From positions 64,612,408 through 64,676,407 of the forward strand of contig CM070904.1 of assembly GCA_036417435.1 (NCBI GenBank): a DNA stretch of 64,000 bases, read 5' to 3'. Each line of letters starts with the position of its first letter. Position 1 is the stretch's first letter. This document shows, in pieces, positions 50,640-63,803 of this stretch. The notes under the pieces were generated by a model. That model was not told the origin of the DNA. It did no database searches and worked only from the letters and a program-made list of their open reading frames with translations. A program made the translations under genes and the position numbers. The stretch comes from Inia geoffrensis (taxonomy: Eukaryota > Chordata > Mammalia > Artiodactyla > Iniidae).

Positions 50640-53094
50640 CTCCTCTCATTGCACTTGAAACCACAGCCTTGTAGCTAAAAATGAAATTCTCTGGATATTT
50701 TCAGGGACGTGCTATTAAGAAAAGCAATTGCTTCCCAGTTTTATTCTTCATCCACTGCATGAACTTTTGCCTCAGAAGGGAAACACTTGTCACAGGACCC
50801 CCAACTTGCAATTAGTTTCCTTTCTTTTCTTTCTTCCCTTTTTAAGAAAAACTCTTCTGTACTCCAGAATGAGGAGAAATGGCTCACTGAAACTATGGCC
50901 CCCTGTTCCTAAGGTAACTGATAAGACATTAACATAATATGTGGAGGTGGCATTATGGGCATAAGGTTATATTTTGGTAGTGGAGTCATCCAGGTATAAC
51001 TTAGTAGTAGAGCCGGTCACAAATATCCTTTCTCCTCTAACAGTCACCATGGCAAAGGCAAATGTAAGTAACACCGGGAGATGGATCTACATATTTTGTG
51101 TGATTCGATTTTTCTTTAATTTCTTTATGGGAAATGTAATTTGATAGCAACTGGTGCTATGAAGGTGCAGATGGTGAACGTCAGGCAGATCTTATTACCT
51201 GCAACGACGGAGTCCATCTTGCCTTCGACAGCTGTAATTGGCCTCCTCCACTTCTTTGGAGTTGGGGTAAAAACATTACCTCTGAGTCTCTGGGGTTTTA
51301 GCAAGAAGAATGGAATGGTCTATTTTTCATTTATTACTTGTGACAGGAAACTAAAAGAGGAAGAGCTGGCCTGAATTCAGGAGAGACAGTAATTCTGGAT
51401 GAAAGCCTTACCTCGCAGGAGAACAAACAGCCATAAAGGTGCGCATAATTCAGAGATCATTTTGTAGTTATGTCAAACATTTGGCAGGGGTCAAATGATA
51501 AAATTCTTTTAATTGGTCAGTTAAATATCCACACCAGCTGCAATTATTTCAAATGGTTCCGTGAGTATAGAGCAACTCCCTGAACACATGGCACCCCCAA
51601 ATCCTGCCTGCCCCCAAAGCCTTCTTTCCTGGCATGGGGACTTAATTAAAATTGAATGCACAGCCGGTTCATTGCCTATTAAGGCTTGTGGGCAGTCCCT
51701 GCTATCTGATCTGAAAGTTCCTTCTGACAGCTTTCCACTGATGATGCTAGATGCTCAAATAAGACGTGCACAAGTAAGAATGTCTCAGATTAATTTTTTT
51801 CCCTTCACTCACACATTGCTAAATAAAACCCTGAAACAGTCATTTTTATGCAAATATAAAAGGTTAAGTTTCATTTTCAGGTTCCTCCCCCCACCTGTAT
51901 TCTATGGAAGAATACATGAAAAGTACTGGTTCATGAAGGAGATACTCTTCTTCTTCAGTTTTTGTCGGGTTGGAGAGAATCCCTCATTGATAGTCCTTGA
52001 CAGAACTCAAAATTCAGCACTTAAATCCCAAGAGTTAGTGCACATTTCTGTGGGGAAGCATTTGTGTTCTTACATCAGAGAATTTACTACAGCATTTTCT
52101 CTTTCAAAGTTAAAAGCTGTAATTGCTCAAAGTCTTTCCTGTAATTGTATGTATAAGCTTTAAGGTATAAAACCTCAGCCACCAAATGATGACTTTGATC
52201 ATTTTAATTTTCTGGAATCAGTTTAGTGTTTAATTCCTTTAATATCTGCTTAATATTTAATGAAGGACTCAGTAGGGTACATGGCACTTTTATAAACCTC
52301 CCACCCCTGTGAATATACAAATATGGATCAAATCATGAGAATAAATAGATCTCAGCAGAAGACACAAAACAGATTCATTATTTATTTAAACAAGGCCTCT
52401 CCCATGCCCTCACCTACCCGTCTAGCACCATTAGTAGAAATCTGGAGTGGAAGGTTTAAGCCTGTGAAAAGAAAAAGAAACCTAAAACTATGAATCCTTC
52501 AATAACTCAGATAGGCATCTTGAGATGTTATTCCAATTTAATTTGGTTTACTTAGATTAAATAAAGTTATTCAATATCTATCATATATTAGGTAGGAACT
52601 GTGCTACGGTGCTGTAGATCTAAATGCTAGCAAGTATATCCAACTGAGATGGGTACCAAATACACCTCTCTGGAGGGGCAGTTTAATTCATTAAAACCCA
52701 ACTATATATTACTTACTAGCCAGCCAACAACCTACCAAAGCTTTAGATTTACAAAGTCCAAGTAGAGAGTGCTGCACATGTACCAGCTTAACATGCCTTT
52801 CTATGGCTGCTGTCAAATTCCTATCTGAAGAGCTGCTAAAGACAGATAGGAAAAATACACCTGAGTGGCATAGGGACACCAGTAGTCACAGCTACTCTCT
52901 AGGCATAAAAGCTAGGAAGATTCTAGGAATGAATGCCCCAAGGGTATGGGTCATGTCCTGTTTATCCATATTTCCAAATTCTAATACATAATATGCATTT
53001 CAAACATGACTGCTGAATAAATAAGTGAAAAAATAATTGCATGAACGTGCAGATTTGGTAATAGTAGACTGTAACCTGCTGAAATCAATTAATC
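50640..53094. other. Repeat-poor block with one long open frame
   Basis: No interspersed repeat was recognised over about 2.4 kb. The + frame 51561-52163 is open for 200 codons (first ATG at 51588), with no recognisable domain, signal peptide or membrane segment and no flanking gene structure. It is not called as a gene. Homeobox-like cores (TTAATTAAAATTG at 51642-51654, TGTAATTGG near 51233) and its lack of repeats suggest regulatory DNA as an alternative. Confidence 0.4.
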
Positions 53095-53290
53095 ACTTTT
53101 TTTCTCCTTTTCAATCTCTATACTTGAGCAAGTTATTTAACCTCTTTCAAGCATCAGTTTGCTCATGTAAGTGGGAATAAAAACCATACAAACCCCATAG
53201 CATTTTTGTGAGGATTAATAAGAGAATATTAATCAGTTATATGACACAGTACCTGACGCATATAGACTGAATTAGTGTTAATTATTGTGG
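53095..53290 (-). repeat. MIR SINE
   Basis: On +: 'gagcaagttatttaacctct', 'agcatcagtttgctcatgta', 'ttgtgaggattaataagag' and 'acacagtacctgacgcatat', the complement order of MIR. Nearly complete. Confidence 0.75.
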
Positions 53291-53299
53291 ATGTTGGTA

Positions 53300-53470
53300 A
53301 TTGTTAGCCAGGACTACACCATATTGTCAACTGGAGAACTTTTTTAAAATGCCCAGGTTCCACCTCCAGAGATTCAATTTAATTATTTTAGAGTGAGGCA
53401 CAAGCACGTCTTTTTTAAAAGCTTTCCAGTTTATCCAGACTATATGTGAAGCCAGCGTAGAAAACTGCAG
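53300..53470 (+). mobile_element. MER5A-like hAT DNA transposon fragment
   Basis: 'caactggagaactttttta', 'aaaatgcccaggttccacct', 'ccagagattcaatttaatta', then 'gtgaggcacaagcac', in the order of MER5A. Confidence 0.6.
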
Positions 53471-55244
53471 TTGGAGGAGAAATATACACCTACCCACAAC
53501 CCCTCAGCACACACACATATTTTCTTCTTAAAAAATAAGCCATTCATTAAAGCCAGACATACATTTTATGCGTTAATTTTCACTTGTACATCCATCATTC
53601 TCCACATATTTCTGGGTTGAGTTACAATTTGGTGCCCTTTTCTCTCACAGATTTGTTCACTTCTTGTTCGAGTTTTTTGTTCACCATAACTAGACAATAG
53701 AGATCTCCATTCAATCTTCTGGTGGTTCATTTTTCTCTAAAGATCAATTTTGAGTAAGAACTGAGTAATCCTGTCTCTGTATTACGGAATTAGAGAAGAA
53801 TCATGGTTCAACAATTCAACATTTGATGACTCAGGTTCCTAAAGACTGAATCTTTTAACTTTTTTCATTCTTCTATCATCCTAGAGATATATGATAGTCT
53901 CTTTTTAGTAAGGCAGTTTCCTTGTCTAACTTGTAGACCATCTATTAAAATGGTTGAATTTCTATGATACCACGATCTGAGTAGGCAGTTTTATTTTATT
54001 ATACTTCTCATGCCTGAGACTATGGCAGACTTTTCAACCACAGTTGTTTATAAATCACTGTCTTTTGAAAATTAAACTTGAATTCACAAGTGGAACTTAC
54101 TTTGTAAAGAAAATGCTCAATGTTTGTTTTATTAAAAAATCAATTATCTTCAAATTTATTTTTTGTAATTTCTATATTATATAATATAGTCAATTAAAGA
54201 CAATTACACCTGTTTATGAGTAGAGTTATAAATAAATATACTGAATAAAATATGCACCACTTCAGTATTTGCATAGAAGTATGAAGTTTGTTTTCATTAC
54301 ATTAACCATTTCCTGGACTTTCAAAATTGATTTTAGCCATTTTATCAGATTCTCTCACATCTATTGCATAAATGCTCCCTTTTTACTCTGAATTTCTTCT
54401 TCTAAAACATTAGCTCCTAGCATAGATTTTTTTTTCCCACAGGTCCCTTTTCTATATTTTTTGCATGTCCCTGCTATTTTGAGAATGTTTTAGCCTCTGC
54501 AGGCTACTGTAAAGTGGTTACTAGGTGACACTTTCTGTTTTTCTCCCCAGGCCATTTATTGCCCTCTCTAACTTTCTTTTCTTAGATACTGAGTTGGTTA
54601 GACTCTCTTGGCACCTGGCAATGTCTTCTCAGTTCTGAGTCCTGGCCAAAACCACTCACTTTTGTTGCCTACAAGCAATATGTGTTACATAGCTCAATTT
54701 TGCTTATGTGATCAGGCATGAATACTGTTTCATGAAAACACATACACATGCATACATACACATACACACACATGCAACATATACAGGAATGATCATATAT
54801 TTATAAGACTGAGTTTTTATTTGTTGTTTTCTGCAATTCCTTCTCCCCTATAATAGCTGGATATATTCAGCTTGGTATTGTTCTGAGTTTTGTTTGCTTT
54901 TATTTTATTAAAACCCTCATGCACAGTGCTAGGAATAAGATAGGCCCTCATGCACTGGTTGGATGGAACGAAACTAACTAACTATATGTAGCTTTAAATT
55001 AGGGAATTAGATTTACAAACATTAGTAACACATATTCTTCCCAATCAGTGTTAATATTGCAGCAATAAAGTCATTGCTAGTCACCAAATAGGAAATGGAG
55101 TAGCTTTGAAATTCAGAAGTAATATCTGGCAGTACATGTTAGGTAATCCACTGTCAATTCAGTTTATCTTAGAGGACCTACCTTCTGTACAAGTCTGATG
55201 ATCTGCAAGAATCTTGTGAGCTTCATGTTTTTTTCTTAATAATA
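53471..55244. other. AT-rich flank, nothing recognised
   Basis: Contains a CA/CATA microsatellite at about 54738-54785. No exon, RNA gene or clear repeat family was seen. Confidence 0.4.
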
Positions 55245-55370
55245 GCTGTTTGTAATAACTACTATCTGCCAGCATTGTGCTAGGAGCTTTGCATAAATTA
55301 ACACTAATCCTCTTACGAAACAAGAGGAATGTATTTTAATTCTAATTTTTCATCTGAGGCCATGCCATAC
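55245..55370 (+). repeat. MIR SINE fragment
   Basis: 'taactactatctgccagca', 'ttgtgctaggagctttgcat', 'aaattaacactaatcctctt' match the first half of MIR on +. Confidence 0.65.
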
Positions 55371-55519
55371 ACCTAGCAAAACTCAATGCAATGTTCTTTC
55401 CCTCTTTCACACTTCCTCTGGGTGTCTACAGGAGCATGCCAAATTCCCTAAGCCATGTTAGATTTCAGTGGCCACTCAAAAAGCAAGGAAGAATTGTCCC
55501 ATCATTTGTTGTGATGTAT

Positions 55520-55625
55520 TGAAACAAGTTCTGGAGTTAGAACTAGAATTCCTAGGTTCAATAATTTCCCAATTGGCCAATTATGTTTCTATTTTCTTAT
55601 TTATGAAATAGGGTTAATTAGTCCT
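55520..55625 (-). repeat. MIR SINE fragment
   Basis: 'ctggagttagaactagaatt', 'cctaggttcaataatttccc' and 'cttatttatgaaatagggtt' follow the complement order of MIR. Confidence 0.5.
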
Positions 55626-55719
55626 ATTTCCCCCCTTCTTTCCCTCCCATGAGTTTTTTGAGAACCAGATGCAGTAGAACATATACAGAAAATTGGTAAT
55701 AGTAGGAAAGTTGCTGTGA

Positions 55720-55905
55720 GAGCACAGTTTTAATGTTCTTACTGTAACAACCATAACAAAATGGTCATTATGTGACATGAAGAATGTGTTAACTAGTCTT
55801 ACTGTGGGAAACATTTTGCAATGATTTGTAACAAATCATTACTTTATATACCTTAAACTTACACAATGTTATATGTCAATTATATCTCAATAAAGCACTA
55901 ATTTG
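55720..55905 (+). repeat. LINE-1 3' UTR end
   Basis: Ends 'ataccttaaacttacacaat', 'gttatatgtcaattatatct', 'caataaagc', the 3' terminus of old L1 families, preceded by 'gaatgtgttaactagtctta'. Confidence 0.65.
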
Positions 55906-56811
55906 ATGTTGAATGTACACACACGTGGACTCAATTAACTCCAATATAGAAATACATTATTGTACATATGAATAACGTAAATAGGATATCTATGTTACGT
56001 AGACACATACAAAATAATTAAGACAAATGTTGAAGCCTGAACCGAAAAATTCCTCAAACAGAAAGAGTAGGCCATAGAAGTCAATCCTCATAATCTGTAA
56101 GATTCATTCATTAAAAGCATAATGAATTAGAAAAATTTGAACAGCAAGAGTCAAAATGACATTCGGCACGATTGTTTTCTTAAATACATATTATTTCAAA
56201 GGATATAATGAAATTCCTAGACACTGAGAAATACCATCAACACTTGGCTCCATCATGATGTAAAGAATAAAATTAGAGTAGCTAGCAATGAAGACTAGAC
56301 ACTAAAGCTAAAAGCAGTGATTTAAGTCATGAGGATTTCAGTTTGAAAATGAGTTAAGCCACAAAGGGAAGTCAGGAACTATATCTACTTGATTTCAAAA
56401 ATTTATTTATTACCGTATATTTTCAAATATTAGGATACTTGATTTCCTTTATTTACAAAGAGTGAAGCCACGCAAAATTAAAAACTTTCAACAAAGTTAA
56501 CCCTTGAAATTTAAAAATTACTTAAAGAAAGCATTCCAAAGTTGTATGTTAATAATTAAAGTAGATTTTTAACATCTTAGCATTTTCAATTTTTTTTTTT
56601 CAATAAAGATAATCATAGACAATTTCATTCCTTGTGACTTCTTAGGGCTATGTGTACAGTTCATTAAAAGAACCAAGCATTGGATATGGAAAATGCTTCT
56701 ACTAGGAGTCTTTGAAAAAAGTTGGAGAACATGTGATTTTTATGCTACGGGAAATGACTTTCCATCTGGTCAGTCATCCATCTTTCTTTTGCTGTCTTTT
56801 CTATACTCTTG

Positions 56812-56828
56812 CCACCAGGTGGCAGTGA
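56812..56828 (+). promoter_or_regulatory. Candidate CTCF binding site
   Basis: CCACCAGGTGGCAGTGA matches the CTCF core consensus at essentially every informative position (CCAssAGrkGGCrsyr form), with TG before it. It is oriented forward on +. It also contains the E-box CAGGTG. Occupancy cannot be known from sequence. Confidence 0.6.
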
Positions 56829-57831
56829 GAAAACACATAAGGCTACCATGCAATTTCTCACATTTTAGTATGAAATGGTGGGGGAAAAAAAATAGGATTG
56901 AGGATAACACTGAATTACTTAATCACCAAGGACCAGGTTGTTCATATAAGGATACTCAGAAGATACAGGTAATGCCAATTAATAGGTTATACATACAATG
57001 ACACATGCAGAAACATACAGAATAATTTACTTCTATTTAGACAGTAGAACCACTGTCAATGAATATAAATGCAATGATTACAGATACAGTATACAAGAGA
57101 ATAAACTAACCTTGAAATTACAAGGAAACAGAAATAGCCAGAAATCCATGGCTATCAAAACTATTGCAACAGTACTCATAGCTAAAAAGAGCCTCAAAGA
57201 TCAAATATCCAGACTCGTAAAGGTCCCCAGATACTCAGAAGAGATGCAGATGCCCATTCCATTCATTGTCTAAACATGGACACTTCTGAGAATGAAAGGG
57301 ACACTATTAATTACATATTACAACTATAACCAAGACTACTCTGAGCAAATGAGAACAATGCCAACCTACAGACACAGTATTAACCCAAGGTTTATTAATT
57401 GCTTCTTGACACATATATATGTAGAAAGGAATAAGAATACTATGTGAAAGATTTCAATTTAAAAATCCTTCCAACCATGGAACATTCATATAAGAATTTG
57501 CTTCTGGTGAAATATGTTCCCTCTCTCCTTTACCTGTGTAACTCCCCCTGCTCCCTGCCCTGCTCTTTTTTTTTTTCCATATCTCAGCCTGATTACTACT
57601 TTCTTTTTAAAAGAAAGACTTCCCTACCTTCTTAGATGAGGTCAAATCTTGTTATAAGCTCTCCTCAAAGCACCATTGAATAACTTCTTAAATCCAGTTA
57701 TTATTTTAATGAGCTTTTGATTTATATCTATCTCTATCATTACATTTCAAACTCCATGTGACAGAAAATATTTCTAGTTTTGATCAGCATTTATTCCCCA
57801 GCATACCTAGTTTGGCATCAGCATCAGCATG

Positions 57832-57872
57832 TATACACACACAGATACACACAAACACAGGCACACACACTC
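57832..57872. repeat. (CA)n-like microsatellite
   Basis: Imperfect CA repeat with GATA, AACA and GGCA interruptions. Confidence 0.75.
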
Positions 57873-58644
57873 GTATGTATCTATTTAATAAATGAATGAA
57901 CATTCCAACCTGCAAATACAAATAAGTGTTTTTTTGTTTGTTTGCTTGCAATAAATGTATCTGACTAAAGTAACTGGTTTTCCCAGTTACAGGATTGCAG
58001 TGAAAAACTGCAATTTCCTCTTCATTTCTACTTGCTGGAATTTTACAGAATTTCTTTGTAAAGGTAAAAATATCATTTTAACAGAAAACCAAATCTGTCT
58101 TTAAAGGTATACTATCTGTATAATTTCTACAGGAAAGCATTTGGCTTTAGTTATGACCTTGTATGCAGAGAAATTCACACCCTGCACAGCAGCAGTTTCA
58201 TTTCTATGTGGTCTTAACTTCAAGGTAGATTCTTAACCCAGAGTCCAAGGGTGGATTTCAGTGCTTTGCTGCTCACCCTGAAATTATAAGAGAGTTCCAC
58301 ATATGTTTATGTGTACATGTGTAGACATGTGCATTTTTTTTTACTAAAAAGTGTGTAACTTTCACTAATTATTAAATAACTTCACTATAGAAGCATACAT
58401 TAGGATCAGAAGTTTCTGTGAGCAGTATATGGCTGTACAGCTCATTCTGTTGTGAATGTTATTTTTTAAAGTATCTGTCTGGTGAAAGACTGGAGATATC
58501 ACATGAGAAGTAATACATTTTTCAAATATCAAGGTAATTTGAAATATTTCATGGCCATAATAAAGCTCTTACACTCTGGCAAACTTCATCTATGAAGGGA
58601 AGAAAATTTACCTTAGTTTTAGAACCAAATGCAAAAACACATTT

Positions 58645-58849
58645 TTTTGGGGGGGTGGGTACGCGGGCCTCTCACTGTTGTGGCCTCTCCTGTTGCGGAG
58701 CAACAGGCTCCGGATGCTCAGGCTCAGCAACCATGGCTCATGGGCCCAGCTGCTCCTCGGTATGTGGGATCCTCCTGGACTGGGGCACGAAACCGTGTCC
58801 CCTGCATCGGCAGGAGGACTCTCAACCACTGTGCCACCAGGGAAGCCCC
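58645..58849 (-). mobile_element. CHR-2-type SINE, more diverged copy
   Basis: Target duplication CAAAAACACATTT (58632-58644 and 58850-58862). The tail is short and partly replaced by a G run (58649-58656). The body keeps 'gcgggcctctcactg' and 'gccaccagggaagccc', with more substitutions than the other copies. Confidence 0.93.
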
Positions 58850-59172
58850 CAAAAACACATTTATAGAGACCTTAATTACTTTGAAACTTTGGTAAGTTTT
58901 TAAAAGACTCAGATGATATTCAGTGGACTTTTTTTCCAAATGTAGTTCTTTCATAATTTATTTTGATTTATCTATGGTATTACATTTAAAACACATCTCT
59001 TATATACATAGTTTTAATCTTCCTTTTTTTCTCCCTAGTCTGATAATCTCTACCTTTTACTTAGAGTGCAAGGTTCATTTACATTTAATGTAATTATTGA
59101 TATTATTATGTTTGTCTACCATATTGCTGAGGTTGAAGATGCCCCTTCTATTCCTAGTTGACTGTGGGCTTC

Positions 59173-59197
59173 TGTGTGTGTGTGTGTGTGTGTGTGT
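59173..59197. repeat. (GT)n microsatellite
   Basis: About 12 uninterrupted GT units between two parts of the antisense L1. Confidence 0.9.
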
Positions 59198-62100
59198 ATG
59201 TTTTTAATATCATGAGTAGCTTTTGAACTTTGTCAAATGCTTTTCCTGTATCTGTTGATAAAATCATATGGTTTTTATCCTTTATTCTATTGATATAGTG
59301 TATTGCATTAATTGATTTTTACATATTTAACCAGCTTGCACTATTGGGATGCCACTTAGCCACAGTGTAAAATTCTTTTTTTGTATATTGCTAGATTCAA
59401 TTTACTAGTATATTTTTTTTGGAGGATTTTTACATTTCTATGCATAAAAGATATTGGCCTGTAGGGTTTTTTGTTTGTTTTTGTTTTCTTGTGATGTGAT
59501 GTCTTCATCCAGTTTTGAAATCAGGATAATACTGGCCTCAAAATGATACTGGCCCACCTAGAATGTGTTTTTATATCAGGGAAATTCTCTCTTCATAGAA
59601 AGTAAATGTTTTCTCCTCTCCTATATTTTGGATGAGTGTGTGAAGAATTTGCTTTTATTCCTCTTTAAAAGTCTGCTTGAATTCACCAGTGGAGCCCTCT
59701 AGATTTAGGCTTTTCTTTGTGCATAGTTTCCTGGTTTGTTTGTTTTTAATTACTCGTTCATCCTCTGTGTTTGACATGGAGCTATTCAAATTTTCTACTT
59801 CTTCTAAGTCAGTTGTGACAGTTTGTGTCTTTCTAGGAATTTGTCCATTTAATCCAAGTTATCTAATTCATTGGCATGCAGATATTTATAGTATTCCTTT
59901 ATAATCCTTTTTATTTCTGTAATATCAGTAGTAATTCTCCCTCTATCATTCCCAATTTTAGTATTTTGAGTCTTCTTTATTTTATCTTAGTCAGTCTAGC
60001 TAAAGTTTGGTCAAGTTGATGATCTTTCCAAAGAACCAATTTTTGATTTTATTGATTTTCTCTACTATTTATCTATTCTACTTTTCATTAATTTCCACTC
60101 TAATCTTTATTATTTACTTTTTTTCTCCTTGTTTCCAGTTAGTTTGCTTTTTTTTAGTCTTAAGGTGAGATATTAAGTGGTTATTTGAGATTTTCTTCTT
60201 TTTAAATATAGGCTTTTACAGCTATAAACTTCCCTCTACAAAATGCATTAGCTACATCCTATACATTTATTTTGTATTTTAATTTTCATTCATTTCAAAG
60301 TGTTTCGTAATCTCTATTGTGATTTCTTCTTAGACCCTCTGTTTATTTAGCTGTGTGTTGTTTAATGTCCACATATTTCTGAAATTTCCAAATTTCTGTT
60401 ATTGATTTCTAATTTTATTCCATTAGTCTGCAAATACATACTTTGTATGATTTCAATCTTTCAAAAATTTTGAGGCTTCTTTTATGGTCTAGTATATGAT
60501 CTATCCTGAAGAATTATCCATGGGTACTTAATAAGACTGTATATGCCGCTATTGTTAGGTGGTGTGTTCTATAGATACCTGTTAGGTCTTATTGGTTTAT
60601 AATCCCTTTAAAATCTTGTTTCCTTGTTCATCATATGTTTAGTTGTTCTACCCATTTTTGAAAGTGGAGTATTGAAGTTTCCAACTATCATTGTTGAATT
60701 GTCTATTTTTTTCTTTAACTCTGTTGGTTTTTGTTTTATGTTTTTGGGGGCTCAGTTGTAAGGTGCAAATTATAATTGTTATATATTCCTAATGGATTGA
60801 CCATTTATATTTATTTTCTTTATTTCCAGTAACATTTTTTTTGTGTGTTTTAAAATCTATTTTGTCTTGATGTTCGTATAGCTATCTTATGGTTATTGTT
60901 TGATGTAACTTTTTGCATCCTTTTACTTTCCACCTTTTGTATCTTTGAATCTAAGATGTGTTTCTGGAAGATATCATTTTATTTTTTGTCATTTAAAATA
61001 TGACGTTATTTTTTAATATAGGCTGTCAGTGTCTACATTTTGGTTGTATTATTTAATCCTCTTATATTTAATATTATTTTTCATATATTTGGATCTATGT
61101 TTGTAATTTCACTTGTGTTTTATATGTGTCTCATGTCTGTTTTTTCCCATTCTTCCTTTACTGCTATCTTTATATTAAGTGAATATTTTCTGGTATAACA
61201 TTTTAATTCCTTTTATTATTTTTTGCTATATTTAAAAATTATCTTCTTAGAGCTTACCATATACATCTTAACTGATTAGAATCTACCTCAGATTTATAAT
61301 AATTTATATCTAGCAAGATATAGAAATGTTACTCCTATATTACTCTATTTCCTTCATCCATATTACATCATACATACTACATCTATATATGATATAACCC
61401 TTACAATGCATTGCTATGATCATTACTTTATATAATTATATATCTCAAGTTGAGATAGAAAAAGAAACCTGTATATATTTTAAAGTTTGTTACAGTTTAC
61501 ATTCTTATTTAACATTTCTGATTTTCCTACTTTGTTTCTATTGATTCAAGTTACCATCTGATGTCATTTCTTCACTCTAATACAGTTTTGCCCCCTACCT
61601 CCTCCTTCATGCATGTATTATCAAATGTATTTCATTTCTATATTTTATAGGTCCAACAATTCAATTATATGTATATAGTTTTATACAATTGCTTTTAAAA
61701 TTAGTTAAGAGAATACAGGAAAAGAAATCTATCTTTTTATTGTGCAGTCATCATGGGACAACAGTGGTTTTAGTTGGCTATCTCTGAGTATCTTTTTTTC
61801 TGATTTCTCTGTTAAACTGTCTGCTTCTGTTGGTATCACACTAGTCATTAGGCTCACTAATTTCCAGATGATTGTCCTATTGTTTTCAGTAATGCCCTGG
61901 AACACAAATTGCTCCACAGTTTGATCGAATTAAACCCAGGCTGCTTTGCAGGAGTAGGTTCTAGGCTAGCCAATGAGGCTTTTTTCTTACCCTAGTAGGG
62001 CTCTTCTTAACTGTCTTTTTTCCAGATTCTCTCTGGTAAACTAGCCAGCCTACAGTTTAGCTCTTATGGAGCTACTAGCCTCTTCTTAATTGCTTACCAC

Positions 62101-63196
62101 CAAAATCTTCATTATTTTTAGGAGTGCCCTTAGGTTTGAACTTTCCCACACTGTTTCAAATGCAGTAGGTTTCTTTGGGGAGTACTTTGGATCACTCTGT
62201 TCTTATGGCCTGCCTCTGCCCCTGGGAAAAATCTCTGCAGTGGGGGTGGACACAGTGGTCTGCTTCTCTAGGATTGACACCCTTAGGTTATAAGCAGTAT
62301 ATTGTGTTAGGGTAATAGTCTCATTTTGTTGGCTTGCCTTTCTCAACAGGGAATCTCCACCCTATGAGAAAGCTGGGGTAAGGGTAATTAGGGCACCAGT
62401 ATCCCCAGCCTGGCATCCATCCTATGAGTGGAGACAGGTTGGAAAAAAGGGAATCACCAGCCTTTTGGCTACATTTACCAGGAAGTTAGCCTTTGCAACT
62501 CAAGGCTGGCAGTGGGGTATGAGAAATGCTGGAGACATATTTCTCTTCCTGATGAGATACAATATCCCTTGACTAGGAGCTGGGAGAAGAGAGGGATCCC
62601 CTGCTCCCATCTTCCTGGCCACATTCAAACATAGGAAAGCTTCAGTCACACTTACATGGGATCAGGTAGGGAGCAAGTTGGGGTGCAAGTTCCAAAGACT
62701 CTGTTATTCCCAAGATTTAGTAGATTTTCTTGAAAAAAAAAAATGTATCTTCATTTTCTGTGTACCCTTGGGAGAATTTCCAGAGATTTTAAATGGTTGG
62801 TTTTCTTAAAAATATATTTTTCACTTGTTGTTTAGCTAGGGAGTGAGTCCACGGAGTTCCACAGAAGCCATTCCAGAGGTAAAATTATCTTTCTCTGTGT
62901 TCTTCATTTTAAACAATTTCCATGATTTGTTTTCAAGTTCACTGATCATTGTTTTTTGTTTGTAGTACCTAATTTTTTCATGAGTCCATCCACTGGATTT
63001 TTCTTTTCCAAAATTGTAGTTTTTAACTATAAAATTTTCTTTTAAAAAAAATAATTTCCACTTCTCTGCTAAGAGTGCTTACCTTTTCACTGGATCTAGC
63101 TTTTTTCCTTTACATCCTTGAACATGTATAAATAACTATTATGAAGTTCTTGTCTGGATTCTAACATATGGGTCATCTCTCAGTCCTCATTGCCTT

Positions 63197-63803
63197 TTTT
63201 TAAAAAAATTGAACTGTAGTTAATTTACAATGTTTCAGGTGTACAGCAAAGTGATCGTTTTATATATATATGTATATATGCATATATATGTATATATGCA
63301 CACACAAGATATTGAATATAGTTCCCTGTCCTATTCTGGAGGTCCTTGTTGTTTGTCTATTTTATATATAGTAGCGTGTATCTGTTAATCCCAAACCTCT
63401 ACTAATTTATCCCCCCCTTCCCCTTTGGTGACCATAAGTTTGTTTTCTATGCAAGTCTATTTCTGTTTTATAAATAAGCTTCTTTGTATCATTTTTTAGA
63501 TTCCACGTATAAGTTATATCGTATGATATTTGTATTTCTCTGCCTGACTTACTTCACTTAGTATGATAATCTCTAGGTCCATCCATGTTGCTGAAAATGG
63601 CATTATTTCATTCTTTTTTATGGCTGAGTAATATTACATTGTATCTATGTACCACATCTTTATCCATTCATCTGTCAATGGACATTTAGCTTGTTTCTAT
63701 GTCTTGGCTGTTGTAAACAGTGCTGCTATGAACACTGGGGTGCATTTATCTTTTTGAACTGGAGTTTTCATCTCTTCTGGATATGTGCCCAGGATACGTG
63801 TCT
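63197..63803 (-). mobile_element. Younger LINE-1 3'-end fragment, antisense, inserted in the ancient L1
   Basis: Reverse-complement counterpart of 24840-25475: on +, 'gttaatttacaatgtttcag', 'ggtccatccatgttgctgaa', 'ggctgagtaatattacatt' and 'gtgctgctatgaacactggg'. Flanks share ATTGCCTT (63189-63196 and 63804-63811), a likely target duplication that blurs into the A tail. The host L1 resumes at 63804. Confidence 0.85.

Larger units (their letters stand above)
55906..58631. other. Flank, mostly unrecognised, with a CTCF-like site
   Basis: Holds the CTCF-like motif at 56812-56828 and a (CA)n-like stretch at 57832-57872. Open frames at 56693-57001, 56998-57273 and 57444-57635 (+) have no recognisable domain. 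Confidence 0.4.

Noticed and set aside
51561..52163. Novel 200-residue protein gene
   Set aside because: The listed start is GTG, no domain or exon structure is visible, and the length is only mildly beyond chance. Kept as a finding to test, not as a gene.
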